From assembly GCA_002340355.1 (NCBI GenBank), contig DDLX01000043.1, positions 62,001-126,000 on the forward strand: DNA of 64,000 nucleotides, read 5' to 3'. The notes under the pieces were generated by a model, which was not told the origin of the DNA, made no database searches, and worked only from the letters and a program-made list of their open reading frames with translations. This DNA is from Cytophagales bacterium UBA2561 (GTDB lineage: Bacteria; Bacteroidota; Bacteroidia; Cytophagales; Thermoflexibacteraceae). The translations under genes and the position numbers were made by a program. Below, piece by piece: positions 17,293 through 26,004 of this stretch (its first letter is position 1; each line of letters opens with the position of its first letter).

Positions 17293-17484
17293 CGGAAATA
17301 GAGTCGTAAAAAAAATGATTCCAAACGATTGATATAGATTGATAGAAAATGGTTCTAGAAATTATTTTAAATTTTATCATTTTTATTTAAAATCATTTTA
17401 CTAAATGTACTTTTATAAAACATAAAATATAATGAAATTAGAAAAGTGATTGAATTTGTCCTAAAACAAAAAATGGCTATTTCA

Positions 17485-17492
17485 TACCTTTG
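17485..17492 (+). promoter_or_regulatory. -10-like box of the LysM gene
   Basis: TACCTTTG, 43 bp before ATG 17536. The nearest TTTG upstream (17455-17458) is 26 nt away, longer than usual, so only the proximal element is supported. Confidence 0.4.
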
Positions 17493-17535
17493 GCAAGATT
17501 GAAATCAATACGAAACATAAAAAATAATTAAAGTT

Positions 17536-20364
17536 ATGAAAATTCGCCTTTTTATCTTGTTTTGGATAGCGATTAGCCATTTTAATTTGGGACAAACTGT
17601 TGTCCCTCAGACTTTCGTACCACCTCGGGTTGCTTTTGCAGATTTGACGCTTGTTCTCTCCGAAAAAGTTCGAAAAATTCTCCAAAGAAAAATAGATAGT
17701 CTCAAACGAAATCCTCAAAAAATACAACTACTGAAAAAGCGAATAGCTGTTTATTCTTCACACATTATTCCGATTTTAGAAGCTCAAAAAGTTCATTCTG
17801 ATTTTCAATACTTGCTATTACTTGAGAGTGGGGCAGAGGGGAATTTCGAGACGCTAGACGGAGTAGGCTTTTGGCAAATTTCCGAAAGTAGAGCAACAGA
17901 AATTGGACTACAAACTGAGAAACCAGACCTTCGAAAGCATTTGATTTTTTCGACCCAAAAAATAGCTCATTTTTTTGCAAATAATCAATATTATTTACGA
18001 AACAATCTATTTAGTTTATTATCTCATAAAATTGGATTGATTCAAACTAATAAATTGATAAACAACAATTTAAGAAATATTTCTGAAATGAAAATCACAG
18101 AAAATATGGATTCTTATTTATTTGATTTTTTGAGCTACTTTCTAGTTTTCAAAGGGGCAGAAGACCAAGATAGTGATTTTAAATTATGGCGTTTTGATAA
18201 TCCTAAAGGTTATTCTACGACCCAAATTGCCAATTTAACTAGCCTGACTACAGAAGAAATTTTGACCTTTAATGCTTGGGTTTTGGATGTTCATAAATCT
18301 TATCATTCATTTCCTTTATTATTACCTGTTCAACCTGAAAATTTTCAAGAGATTACTCGAAAATTAGGAGTAAATATTGATAATAAAGATTTTTTTATCT
18401 CTAAGAATAATACAAAACTAAATTATCCTGTAATTCTAAATGAAGAACGAGTTCGATTCAAAGGAAAAACGTTTAGACTAGCCACAATTAATGGTCTAAA
18501 AGGGGGAGTAATTGAAGAACCTACTTCTCTTAATGAATTAGCTGAGTTAGGAAATCTTTCGGTATCTAAATTTTTGAATTTCAATGATATGTCTGAGTTT
18601 GATAAGATTCAACAAGAAAAAGTTTATTATTTTGAATCGAAAAAAAATACAGTAAATGCCGAAAAACATATTCTCCTAAAAGAAGAAACTTTTTGGGATG
18701 TTGCTCAGAAATATGGTATAAAACTTAATACTCTTATTAAAAATAATGCAATTGGTAGAAGTGAGTTTCCAAAGGTAGGACGAGTTTTATTTTTGAATAA
18801 AAAAGAATCGAAAAAACAACCTGCTTCCGAAGTAAAACCTATTGTTCCCGTTCCTCATATCTTGCCTCAATTTCAGCAAAGTAAAGATACTTTAATTCAA
18901 CATACGGTTCAAAAAGAAGAAAATTTATTTCAAATTGCACAAAAGTATAAAGTTTCGATGGCAGAAATACGAAATTGGAATAATTTGGGTAGTAATCTTA
19001 AATTAGTAGAGGGAATGGTATTAAAAATATTGAAACTAAATACTTTTTCACCTACTCCAAAAGGCACGTCTAAAAATGTAGAGTCTAAAAAGAGTAAGAC
19101 TAAAGCAACCCAAGTGGAATACACAAGAGATTCATTATATATTTTACATACCATCAAAAAAGGCGAAGTTCCATATCAGATCGCTCAAAAATATAATGTT
19201 ACTACCGAGGCTATTTTGAAATGGAATAACCTGAAAACCAATAGTGTATTGCTTGAAGGAGATAAGATTAGAGTTAAGGTTCGAGATGGAGAAGAGAAAA
19301 AACCTCAACCCTTTGAACGGCAGCCGATTCCAATCACTACTTATTTGGTAGTAAAACCTGAAAGTCTCACACGAATAGCCTATAAACTAAATTTGCCTGT
19401 AAATCGATTAGCTAAGTGGAATCCAACTCAATCCTTGAGTACTGATTTGATAATAGGTACAAAGTTAGATTTAAAAGATAAAGTTAATGTATATAATGCA
19501 GTATTTGGCGAAAGTATTATAACAATTGCTAAGAATTTGCAAATTGAAGCTCGTCAATTGGCTCGTTGGAATCATAAACCAATGATTTCTTATGCTATTG
19601 GAATTGGTGGTGAACAACTGCTCTTAAAACCCTATGGCGAAAAAGAAAAAGTTTTGCCACAAGGTTACGTAGAACCCGAAGAAACTCCTGAAATTTCAAC
19701 GAATTCTGAAGTTCTTAAACCTTTGGAAAATACAAAAAAAGAAATTTCTGAGTATCATATTTTAGAACCAGCTCAAACACTTCAACAAGTTGCTCAAAAA
19801 TACAATTTATCTAAAAAACAACTAATTATTTGGAATAATTTTACTGCTTCTGATCTCCAACAATTGAGTGTAGGGGATACAATTTATTTAAATTCAACGG
19901 GGGCATTATTTGCTCAAAACCAGCAACCTTGGCAAAAAAATCGTTTTGATTCACCGATTGATTTCCAAGATTATGAGTTGGTTCCTGCGGATTATCATTT
20001 GTATCGAATAGGAGAAACATTGCAAGAAATTTCAATTGCTGAAGCTGTTTCCTTAGGTAATTTAATGAGCTGGAATAAAATTACATCTAAGACTATTTTT
20101 TTGGAAGGGGATACACTTCTTTTAACTTCACCCGATTTATTAAAACCAAAAAATACACTTATTTCTTCGAATCCAACAAAATATGGAAATCAGGCAGGGG
20201 CATTTTATGTTGTGAAGGAAGGAGAAGATATTTATACAATTGCGGATAAATTTAAAATCAAAGTTTCGGAATTAATTGAATGGAATGGCTTGCCTGTGGG
20301 AACATTTCGTTTGCGAAAAGGATTACGCTTGATTGTACAGTTACGAAATAAATCAGTAGATTAA
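17536..20364 (+). CDS. Multi-LysM protein with degenerate MltD-like transglycosylase domain
   Basis: 942 residues, signal peptide (MKIRLFILFWIAISHFNLG). Residues about 75-200 resemble the MltD/SLT lytic transglycosylase domain: the block around the catalytic glutamate (FQYLLLLESGAEG) and GFWQISESRATEIGL are kept, but the usual AAYNxG segment is replaced by SLLSHKIGL. Catalytic activity is therefore doubtful. At least eight LysM repeats follow, starting near residues 378, 455, 537, 602, 652, 739, 819 and 889, each ending in a WN box (for example IAQKYNVTTEAILKWNNL). LysM binds N-acetylglucosamine in peptidoglycan, so the protein should coat or cross-link the cell wall. A hairpin follows the stop. 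Unusually many repeats for MltD, which normally has two or three. Confidence 0.88.
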   Translation: MKIRLFILFWIAISHFNLGQTVVPQTFVPPRVAFADLTLVLSEKVRKILQRKIDSLKRNPQKIQLLKKRIAVYSSHIIPILEAQKVHSDFQYLLLLESGAEGNFETLDGVGFWQISESRATEIGLQTEKPDLRKHLIFSTQKIAHFFANNQYYLRNNLFSLLSHKIGLIQTNKLINNNLRNISEMKITENMDSYLFDFLSYFLVFKGAEDQDSDFKLWRFDNPKGYSTTQIANLTSLTTEEILTFNAWVLDVHKSYHSFPLLLPVQPENFQEITRKLGVNIDNKDFFISKNNTKLNYPVILNEERVRFKGKTFRLATINGLKGGVIEEPTSLNELAELGNLSVSKFLNFNDMSEFDKIQQEKVYYFESKKNTVNAEKHILLKEETFWDVAQKYGIKLNTLIKNNAIGRSEFPKVGRVLFLNKKESKKQPASEVKPIVPVPHILPQFQQSKDTLIQHTVQKEENLFQIAQKYKVSMAEIRNWNNLGSNLKLVEGMVLKILKLNTFSPTPKGTSKNVESKKSKTKATQVEYTRDSLYILHTIKKGEVPYQIAQKYNVTTEAILKWNNLKTNSVLLEGDKIRVKVRDGEEKKPQPFERQPIPITTYLVVKPESLTRIAYKLNLPVNRLAKWNPTQSLSTDLIIGTKLDLKDKVNVYNAVFGESIITIAKNLQIEARQLARWNHKPMISYAIGIGGEQLLLKPYGEKEKVLPQGYVEPEETPEISTNSEVLKPLENTKKEISEYHILEPAQTLQQVAQKYNLSKKQLIIWNNFTASDLQQLSVGDTIYLNSTGALFAQNQQPWQKNRFDSPIDFQDYELVPADYHLYRIGETLQEISIAEAVSLGNLMSWNKITSKTIFLEGDTLLLTSPDLLKPKNTLISSNPTKYGNQAGAFYVVKEGEDIYTIADKFKIKVSELIEWNGLPVGTFRLRKGLRLIVQLRNKSVD

Positions 20365-20374
20365 ATATCTAAAA

Positions 20375-20409
20375 TTCCATCGCATTCCATGTTATTGGGT
20401 GCGATGGAA
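20375..20409. terminator. Hairpin between LysM gene and purA
   Basis: Perfect 10-bp arms 20375-20384 (TTCCATCGCA) and 20400-20409 with a 15-nt loop, between two convergent genes. There is no T run on the plus side; four A precede it, giving a short T run for the minus direction. Terminator or mRNA-end protector. Confidence 0.55.
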
Positions 20410-20425
20410 GAAGTATGAAAATCCC

Positions 20426-21700
20426 TTAAAACTGGTGTTTGAGTAATGTAGCCTCACGGTCAGCACCATAAGAAAGCACCGTAATTGGTACTTCGGTTAC
20501 TTCCTGAATAAAAGCAATATACTCTGATAATTCTTTAGGTAATTTCTCAAAATTATCTAAATCCTTTAATTCGCACTGCCAACCCTTAAAAGTACGGTAA
20601 ATTGGCTTGATGTCTTCATGTTTGAGATCATAAGGGAAAATATCCGTTTTTGTACCATCAGCTAACTCATAGTGCGTACAAACTTTAATTTCTTCAAATG
20701 TACTTAATACATCTGCCTTCATCATAAATAGCTGAGTAACACCATTTAACATGACGGTATATTTTAAGGCAGGTAAATCTAACCAACCACATCGGCGAGG
20801 TCTTCCTGTAGTAGCTCCGAACTCATTTCCAATCTTGGCGATTTCTGCACCTACTTCATCAAATAACTCTGTTGGAAAAGGTCCCGATCCTACTCGTGTA
20901 CAATACGCCTTAAAAATTCCAAAAACTTCGAGTACTTTTTGTGGAGCAACCCCTAATCCTGTGCATGCACCTGCCACTGAGGTATTAGAGCTAGTGACGA
21001 AAGGATAGGAGCCAAAATCAATATCTAATAAAGTTCCTTGTGCGCCTTCAGCAAGCACCTTTTTTTGGTCGTTAATTTCTTGATTAATAATATATTCACT
21101 ATCAATAATCTGAAATTCCTTGATAAAATCAACGGCTTGGAAAAAATTTTCTTCCAGCTCAGGAAGAGACTCAATGCCAAAATTTAAATACTCTAATTTT
21201 TGAAGATGTTGTGTTCGCAAGTCTTTATACACTGCTCTAAAATTGGGTAAACACAAGTCACCTACTCGTAAGCCGAGCCGTCCAATTTTATCTTGGTAAG
21301 TAGGTCCAATTCCTTTGAGTGTAGAACCAATTTTTTTATCTCCTTTTGCTTTTTCATAAGCGGCATCTAACAAGCGATGAGTCGGTAAGATGAGATGTGC
21401 TTTCTTCGAAATATACAAATTTTCTTTGACTGCTGCACCACGTTCTTGGAGAGCCGTAATTTCATTTTTAAGAATAACTAAATCTAGAACGACTCCATTA
21501 CCAATTACATTTTTGATATCTGAACGAAAAATGCCCGAAGGAACTTGATGCAAAACGTGCTTTTGTCCACCAAAGTTCAAGGTATGTCCCGCATTGGGTC
21601 CGCCCTGAAAACGAGCGACCAGATTATATTTTGGGGCTAAAAAATCAACGATTTTTCCCTTGCCTTCATCACCCCATTGTAAGCCCAATAATATATCCAT
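20426..21700 (-). CDS. purA: Adenylosuccinate synthetase
   Basis: 424 residues. Condenses IMP with aspartate using GTP to give adenylosuccinate, the first committed step to AMP, in the cytoplasm. The start MDILLGLQWGDEGKGKIVDF contains the GTP-binding GDEGKGK loop. NAGHTL, the IMP-binding GSTLKGIGPTYQDKIGR, the EGAQGTLLDIDFGSYPFVTS block and GRPRRCGWLD are all present. Length agrees with bacterial PurA. The gene stands alone, convergent with the LysM gene, and is preceded by about 300 bp of very AT-rich DNA shared with the divergent gene at 22011. Confidence 0.97.
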   Translation of the reverse strand: MDILLGLQWGDEGKGKIVDFLAPKYNLVARFQGGPNAGHTLNFGGQKHVLHQVPSGIFRSDIKNVIGNGVVLDLVILKNEITALQERGAAVKENLYISKKAHLILPTHRLLDAAYEKAKGDKKIGSTLKGIGPTYQDKIGRLGLRVGDLCLPNFRAVYKDLRTQHLQKLEYLNFGIESLPELEENFFQAVDFIKEFQIIDSEYIINQEINDQKKVLAEGAQGTLLDIDFGSYPFVTSSNTSVAGACTGLGVAPQKVLEVFGIFKAYCTRVGSGPFPTELFDEVGAEIAKIGNEFGATTGRPRRCGWLDLPALKYTVMLNGVTQLFMMKADVLSTFEEIKVCTHYELADGTKTDIFPYDLKHEDIKPIYRTFKGWQCELKDLDNFEKLPKELSEYIAFIQEVTEVPITVLSYGADREATLLKHQF

Positions 21701-21933
21701 GAGAAGAAAATAGTTTATAAGATAAATGTAATTTAAAAATTATGAGTTATAATGTGGAAGCACCACCTTGGTAGGATTTGGTCGTTAGTTAAGGTTTGTT
21801 TTCCAATCCTAAAGAGACAAAAATACGCATCTTGAGCTTGGAATTATAGTTATTAGATGGGGTTTTTGAAAAAAAAATACTACGAAAATAATAAATTAAG
21901 GTTACATAAATATTGAGAAAAATGATGTTTTTT

Positions 21934-21963
21934 TTGCTTTTTTTTAATTTTTTATTATATTTG
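21934..21963 (+). promoter_or_regulatory. Promoter of the 22011 gene
   Basis: TTG (21934-21936, within a T run), 19 nt, then TATATTTG (21956-21963). It matches the Bacteroidota promoter pattern and lies about 47 bp before ATG 22011. Confidence 0.65.
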
Positions 21964-22010
21964 TATTGAACTAACATAAAATTGCATCTTCATAATAAAC
22001 CAAAACACCA

Positions 22011-22445
22011 ATGACAAAGCTCATCTATCAAAGTGAACACGTGCAAGTTGAATATAATCCTGAGTATTCTCTACTCACCATTAGCTCTAATATTGATCAA
22101 GGAACTAGCCTGCCTTCTGAGAAAGCATTACGCCGAGAGGTACTTCGTATTCAAGAAACGATTGATGCTTTCCGACCTATTTATATGCTCATTGATAAAA
22201 ATGAATTTTATTATTCCTTATCTCTGACTCAATTAGACTGGCTTCACGAACAAATAGTTTGTCGAGCTATCGGATATGGTTTGCAAAAATTTGCTGTTAT
22301 TATGAGTGATGATATTTATGCTCAAATTGCCTTAGAACAAATATTAAAATGTGGAGATACAGAACATTATATGAATTATTTTTCCTATCGAGCTGAGGCT
22401 TATTCGTGGTTAGTTAGTGAAGCCCGAACTCCTATTTTGGCATAA
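22011..22445 (+). CDS. Small cytoplasmic hypothetical, STAS/SpoIIAA-like in outline
   Basis: 144 residues without signal or membrane segment. The layout begins with two beta strands (VQVEYNPEYSLLTISS), then a helix (EKALRREVLRIQETIDAF), a strand with LLIDKNEF-like sequence (IYMLIDKNEFYYSL), another helix, and KFAVIMSDDIYAQIALEQI. That strand-helix order resembles SpoIIAA/STAS-like proteins, which bind nucleotides or lipids or act as anti-sigma antagonists. Sequence similarity is too weak to claim the family. Good promoter of its own; monocistronic, since ugd downstream is on the other strand. Confidence 0.7.
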   Translation: MTKLIYQSEHVQVEYNPEYSLLTISSNIDQGTSLPSEKALRREVLRIQETIDAFRPIYMLIDKNEFYYSLSLTQLDWLHEQIVCRAIGYGLQKFAVIMSDDIYAQIALEQILKCGDTEHYMNYFSYRAEAYSWLVSEARTPILA

Positions 22446-22553
22446 AATCTAACTTTTAATTTTTGAATATTTCAAAGTAAAAATGTTCAAGTCTTGAGTT
22501 ATTTTCAGAACCTGAACATTTCCATTTTTGAGTATTTATACCTTAAAAGTTTA

Positions 22554-23873
22554 TTAATTCTGAGGAGTAATTAAGCTCCGTCCAATACTTTGGTAATACC
22601 AATTTTGTGCTTGCATTACATCTAAAGAATACAAATTTCGCCCGTCAAAAATAACTTTGTTATTTAATAATTTATCCATTAACTCAAAATCAGGATTACG
22701 GAACATTGTCCATTCTGTAGCAATAACCAAAGCATCTGCCTTTTGTAAGGCATCATATTGATTTTTTGAGTAGTTAATTTGCTCTCCTAAAATTCCCTTC
22801 ACATTTTCCATTGCTTCAGGATCAAATGCTTGGATTTTTGCCCCTGCATCAAGTAATTTTTCAATCATATAAAGTGCAGGTGCTTCTCGAATATCATCTG
22901 TATTGGGTTTAAATGATAAACCCCAGATAGCAATTGTTTTGCCTTCCAGATTTCCGTCAAAGTAATTTTTGACTTTATCAACCAAAATAACTCTTTGGTT
23001 ATCATTTACTTCCATTACAGAGCTTAATACTCGAAATTCGTAATTATGTTCCTGTGCTGTTTTTCGGAGTGCCTTCACATCTTTTGGAAAACAACTACCA
23101 CCATAGCCGATACCAGGGAATAAAAATCGTTTTCCAATTCGCATATCTGATCCTATTCCACGCCGAACCATATCGACATCTGCCCCTACGATTTCACACA
23201 AATTAGCAATTTCATTCATAAAGGTAATTCGAGTAGCTAAATAGGAGTTAGCCGCATATTTTGTCATTTCGGCGGAACGCTCATTCATGAAAATGATAGG
23301 ATTTCCTTGTCGAACATAAGGATCATAAATTTGTTTCATCAATTTGCGAGCCTTCTCAGAAGTTGTTCCAATGACGACACGGTCAGGCTTTAAGAAATCA
23401 TCAACAGCAACCCCTTCTTTCAGAAATTCAGGATTAGAAACTACATCAAATTCGCAGTCCGTGTGTTGGGCAATAGCTTTCTGAACTTTTTCAGCTGTTC
23501 CAACAGGGACTGTGCTTTTATCAATAATGACTTTATATTCTGTCATTAATTTCCCAATTTCTTCGGCAACTCCTAAAACATATGATAAATCTGCTGAGCC
23601 ATCCTCATCAGGAGGAGTAGGTAATGCCAAAAATATGAGCTTGGATTGAGCAACAGCATCGGCTAAATCAGTCGTAAATTCGAGCCTGCCTTGTGAAATA
23701 TTCCGATGAAACAAAGTCTCTAATCCTGGTTCGTAAATAGTAATCTCTTCATTCTGAAGCTTTTGTACTTTTTCGGCGTTATTGTCTACACAAATTACAT
23801 GATTGCCAGTCTCAGCAAAACAAGTCCCTGATACTAAGCCAACATATCCCGTTCCGATAACTGCGATTTTCAT
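22554..23873 (-). CDS. ugd: UDP-glucose 6-dehydrogenase
   Basis: 439 residues. Oxidises UDP-glucose twice to UDP-glucuronate with NAD+, feeding capsule and exopolysaccharide synthesis. Rossmann start MKIAVIGTGYVGLVSG with the partner acidic residue in VICVDNN, LPTPPDEDGSADLS, IIDKSTVPVGTAEKV, NPEFLKEGVAVDDF, and the catalytic cysteine block GYGGSCFPKDVKAL (cysteine near residue 260) are all present. The third domain (IAIWGLSFKPNTDDIREAP) is complete. Gene stands alone; a TATTTTTG box lies on the minus strand at 23952-23945 about 70 bp upstream. Probably works with the Wza/Wzc pair at 42-46 kb, as inference. Confidence 0.97.
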   Translation of the reverse strand: MKIAVIGTGYVGLVSGTCFAETGNHVICVDNNAEKVQKLQNEEITIYEPGLETLFHRNISQGRLEFTTDLADAVAQSKLIFLALPTPPDEDGSADLSYVLGVAEEIGKLMTEYKVIIDKSTVPVGTAEKVQKAIAQHTDCEFDVVSNPEFLKEGVAVDDFLKPDRVVIGTTSEKARKLMKQIYDPYVRQGNPIIFMNERSAEMTKYAANSYLATRITFMNEIANLCEIVGADVDMVRRGIGSDMRIGKRFLFPGIGYGGSCFPKDVKALRKTAQEHNYEFRVLSSVMEVNDNQRVILVDKVKNYFDGNLEGKTIAIWGLSFKPNTDDIREAPALYMIEKLLDAGAKIQAFDPEAMENVKGILGEQINYSKNQYDALQKADALVIATEWTMFRNPDFELMDKLLNNKVIFDGRNLYSLDVMQAQNWYYQSIGRSLITPQN

Positions 23874-24143
23874 ACGATTTTGATAATTGATAGTTTATAA
23901 AAAAATAAAAGGCTCACATGAAGCTTTCTGCAAAACAGAAAATACAAAAATAAAGGTTCTACATCAAGATGGATTCTTTGATACACTCTTTAACGCTTTT
24001 TGGGATTTCAATCCCTCAAATTTGTCCCCTATTTATTGAATATTTTCCAAATTGCAAGCAAATCATGGTTTTCGTCTCATTTTAATCTTGAGTCAAAGCC
24101 TTATTTTAACCTTTTTGAATAATACCAATAATAAGTAAACAAC

Positions 24144-25694
24144 ATGAAACACACACAAGAAATTCAAAAGATCTTAGAAGCACTTCAAATTCAAGATCGT
24201 AATCCTGCTTTTTCAACAGGACAAAGTCATCAGTTTAATCAAAAAAATCATTGGTTAAAAATTGACTCTCCAGCTAATGGCAAATTGATAGCTTCAGTAC
24301 AAATGGCTTCAGTAGAAGATTTAGAAACTGTTACTCAAAAAGCCCAAAAAGCCTTCCCAATTTGGCGAAAAATTCCTGCGCCTAAACGAGGTGAAATTGT
24401 TCGGCAAATTGGCGAAAAGTTAAGACTTTATAAAGAGCCTTTAGGCAAATTGGTTTCTTATGAAATGGGTAAAATCTATCAAGAAGGACTCGGTGAGGTA
24501 CAAGAAATGATCGATATTTGTGATTTTGCCGTTGGACTCTCTCGACAGTTACACGGTTTTACGATGCACTCCGAACGTCCCGAACATCGAATGTATGACC
24601 AATATCATCCGTTGGGATTAGTGGGAATTATTTCAGCATTTAATTTTCCTGTTGCCGTTTGGGCATGGAATGCTATGATTGCGGCAGTTTGTGGTGATGT
24701 CTGCATTTGGAAGCCTTCCGAAAAAACACCTTTAACGGCTTGGGCTTGCCAGAATATTGTAGCTAAAGTTTTGGAAGAAAATCAATTGCCTGAAGGTATT
24801 TTCAGTTTGGTCATTGGAGATGCTGAAATTGGGGCAAAAATGTCAAGTGACTCTCGTTTTCCTCTAATATCGGCAACAGGCTCAACCCGAATGGGTAAAA
24901 AAGTGGGCGAAGCTGTTGGCGCAAGATTAGGACGAGCATTACTCGAATTAGGTGGAAATAACGCCATTATTTTGACTGAAAATGCCGATTTAGAAATGGC
25001 AATTCGAGCGATTGTTTTCGGGGCAGTAGGAACTTGTGGACAACGTTGCACCTCAACCCGAAGAGTGATTATTCATGAGGCTATTTATGAAAAAGTAAAA
25101 AATCGATTAGTTAAAATTTATGAAAATTTACCTATCGGTAACCCATTGGATACAAATACGTTAGTAGGTCCTTTGGTGGATAAATTGGCAGTTGAAAGTT
25201 TTACTGATGCTCTTGAAAAGATCAAAAATGAAGGTGGTAAAATCTTAATCGGAGGAGAAGTTTTAGAAGGTGAAAAATATACTTCAGGAAATTATGTCAA
25301 GCCTGTAGTTGCTGAAGTTGAAAATCACTTTGAAATTGTGCAAGAAGAAACTTTTGCGCCAATTTTGTATTTAATTCGGTACTCAGGCGAGATTGAAAAT
25401 GCAATTGAGATTCAAAATGATGTAAAACAAGGTTTATCATCTGCTATTTTTTCTACGAATATTCTAGAAACAGAGACTTTTTTGGCACATTGGGGGTCTG
25501 ATTGTGGCATTGCCAATGTTAATATTGGAACTTCAGGAGCAGAAATTGGCGGAGCATTTGGTGGAGAAAAAGAAACAGGAGGCGGACGAGAATCAGGTTC
25601 AGATGCGTGGAAAGCTTATATGAGACGACAAACCAATACTATCAATTACAGTCGTGAACTTCCTTTGGCTCAAGGAATTAAGTTTGATGTATAG
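24144..25694 (+). CDS. ALDH7-type aldehyde dehydrogenase (aminoadipate semialdehyde / piperideine-6-carboxylate type)
   Basis: 516 residues. The ALDH7 branch oxidises alpha-aminoadipate semialdehyde, in equilibrium with piperideine-6-carboxylate, to aminoadipate in lysine breakdown. Features: substrate pocket region LHGFTMHSERPEHRMYDQY, NAD-binding IISAFNFPVAVWAWNAM and KPSEKTPLTAWA, the general-base glutamate in LELGGNNAII (near 272), the catalytic cysteine in GTCGQRCTSTRR (near 306), and the C-terminal SGAEIGGAFGGEKETGGGRE typical of ALDH7. No lysine aminotransferase is adjacent, so the substrate is inferred from family only. Two hairpins follow. Confidence 0.92.
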   Translation: MKHTQEIQKILEALQIQDRNPAFSTGQSHQFNQKNHWLKIDSPANGKLIASVQMASVEDLETVTQKAQKAFPIWRKIPAPKRGEIVRQIGEKLRLYKEPLGKLVSYEMGKIYQEGLGEVQEMIDICDFAVGLSRQLHGFTMHSERPEHRMYDQYHPLGLVGIISAFNFPVAVWAWNAMIAAVCGDVCIWKPSEKTPLTAWACQNIVAKVLEENQLPEGIFSLVIGDAEIGAKMSSDSRFPLISATGSTRMGKKVGEAVGARLGRALLELGGNNAIILTENADLEMAIRAIVFGAVGTCGQRCTSTRRVIIHEAIYEKVKNRLVKIYENLPIGNPLDTNTLVGPLVDKLAVESFTDALEKIKNEGGKILIGGEVLEGEKYTSGNYVKPVVAEVENHFEIVQEETFAPILYLIRYSGEIENAIEIQNDVKQGLSSAIFSTNILETETFLAHWGSDCGIANVNIGTSGAEIGGAFGGEKETGGGRESGSDAWKAYMRRQTNTINYSRELPLAQGIKFDV

Positions 25695-25730
25695 GTATTT
25701 TGAATTTTATCAAAACAAACTGATAACCAA

Positions 25731-25758
25731 CTCTCCAAGACGTTAAACTCTTGGAGAG
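25731..25758 (+). terminator. Hairpin downstream of the aldehyde dehydrogenase gene
   Basis: Perfect 10-bp arms CTCTCCAAGA (25731-25740) and TCTTGGAGAG (25749-25758) with an 8-nt loop, 36 bp after the stop. No T run follows, so it may protect the mRNA end or be a mobile palindrome rather than a classic terminator. Confidence 0.5.
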
Positions 25759-25830
25759 CACTCTGCCTTACTAAAATTTCATTGATTTGTAACTCATTGA
25801 TTATCGTTTGAATTAAATCAAATTTAATTC

Positions 25831-25868
25831 TTCCGTAGTGGAGGGTTTACAAATCCTCCGTTACGGAA
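25831..25868. repeat. Long-arm inverted repeat
   Basis: Arms 25831-25844 (TTCCGTAGTGGAGG) and 25855-25868 (CCTCCGTTACGGAA) pair over 14 bp, two of them G-T pairs as RNA, with a 10-nt loop. It is GC-rich against an AT-rich background. No gene overlaps it. Confidence 0.6.
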
Positions 25869-26004
25869 AAGTGGCTTTTTAGCCCGATAAACAAAGATTG
25901 TTAAATCATTATTAGTAGGGTAGAGTACTTGGAGAGTTCAACCTTATAAAAAGCATAGTGATAACTTTACTATTTCTATGGAAAATCTTTTTCAAAAGAA
26001 GTAT

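Larger units (their letters stand above)
25695..26004. other. Non-coding gap with two hairpins
   Basis: 310 bp with no credible open frame. It holds the two inverted repeats listed separately and, near 25929, a further copy of ACTTGGAGAGTT that repeats one arm of the first hairpin. Nothing else recognisable. Confidence 0.6.
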
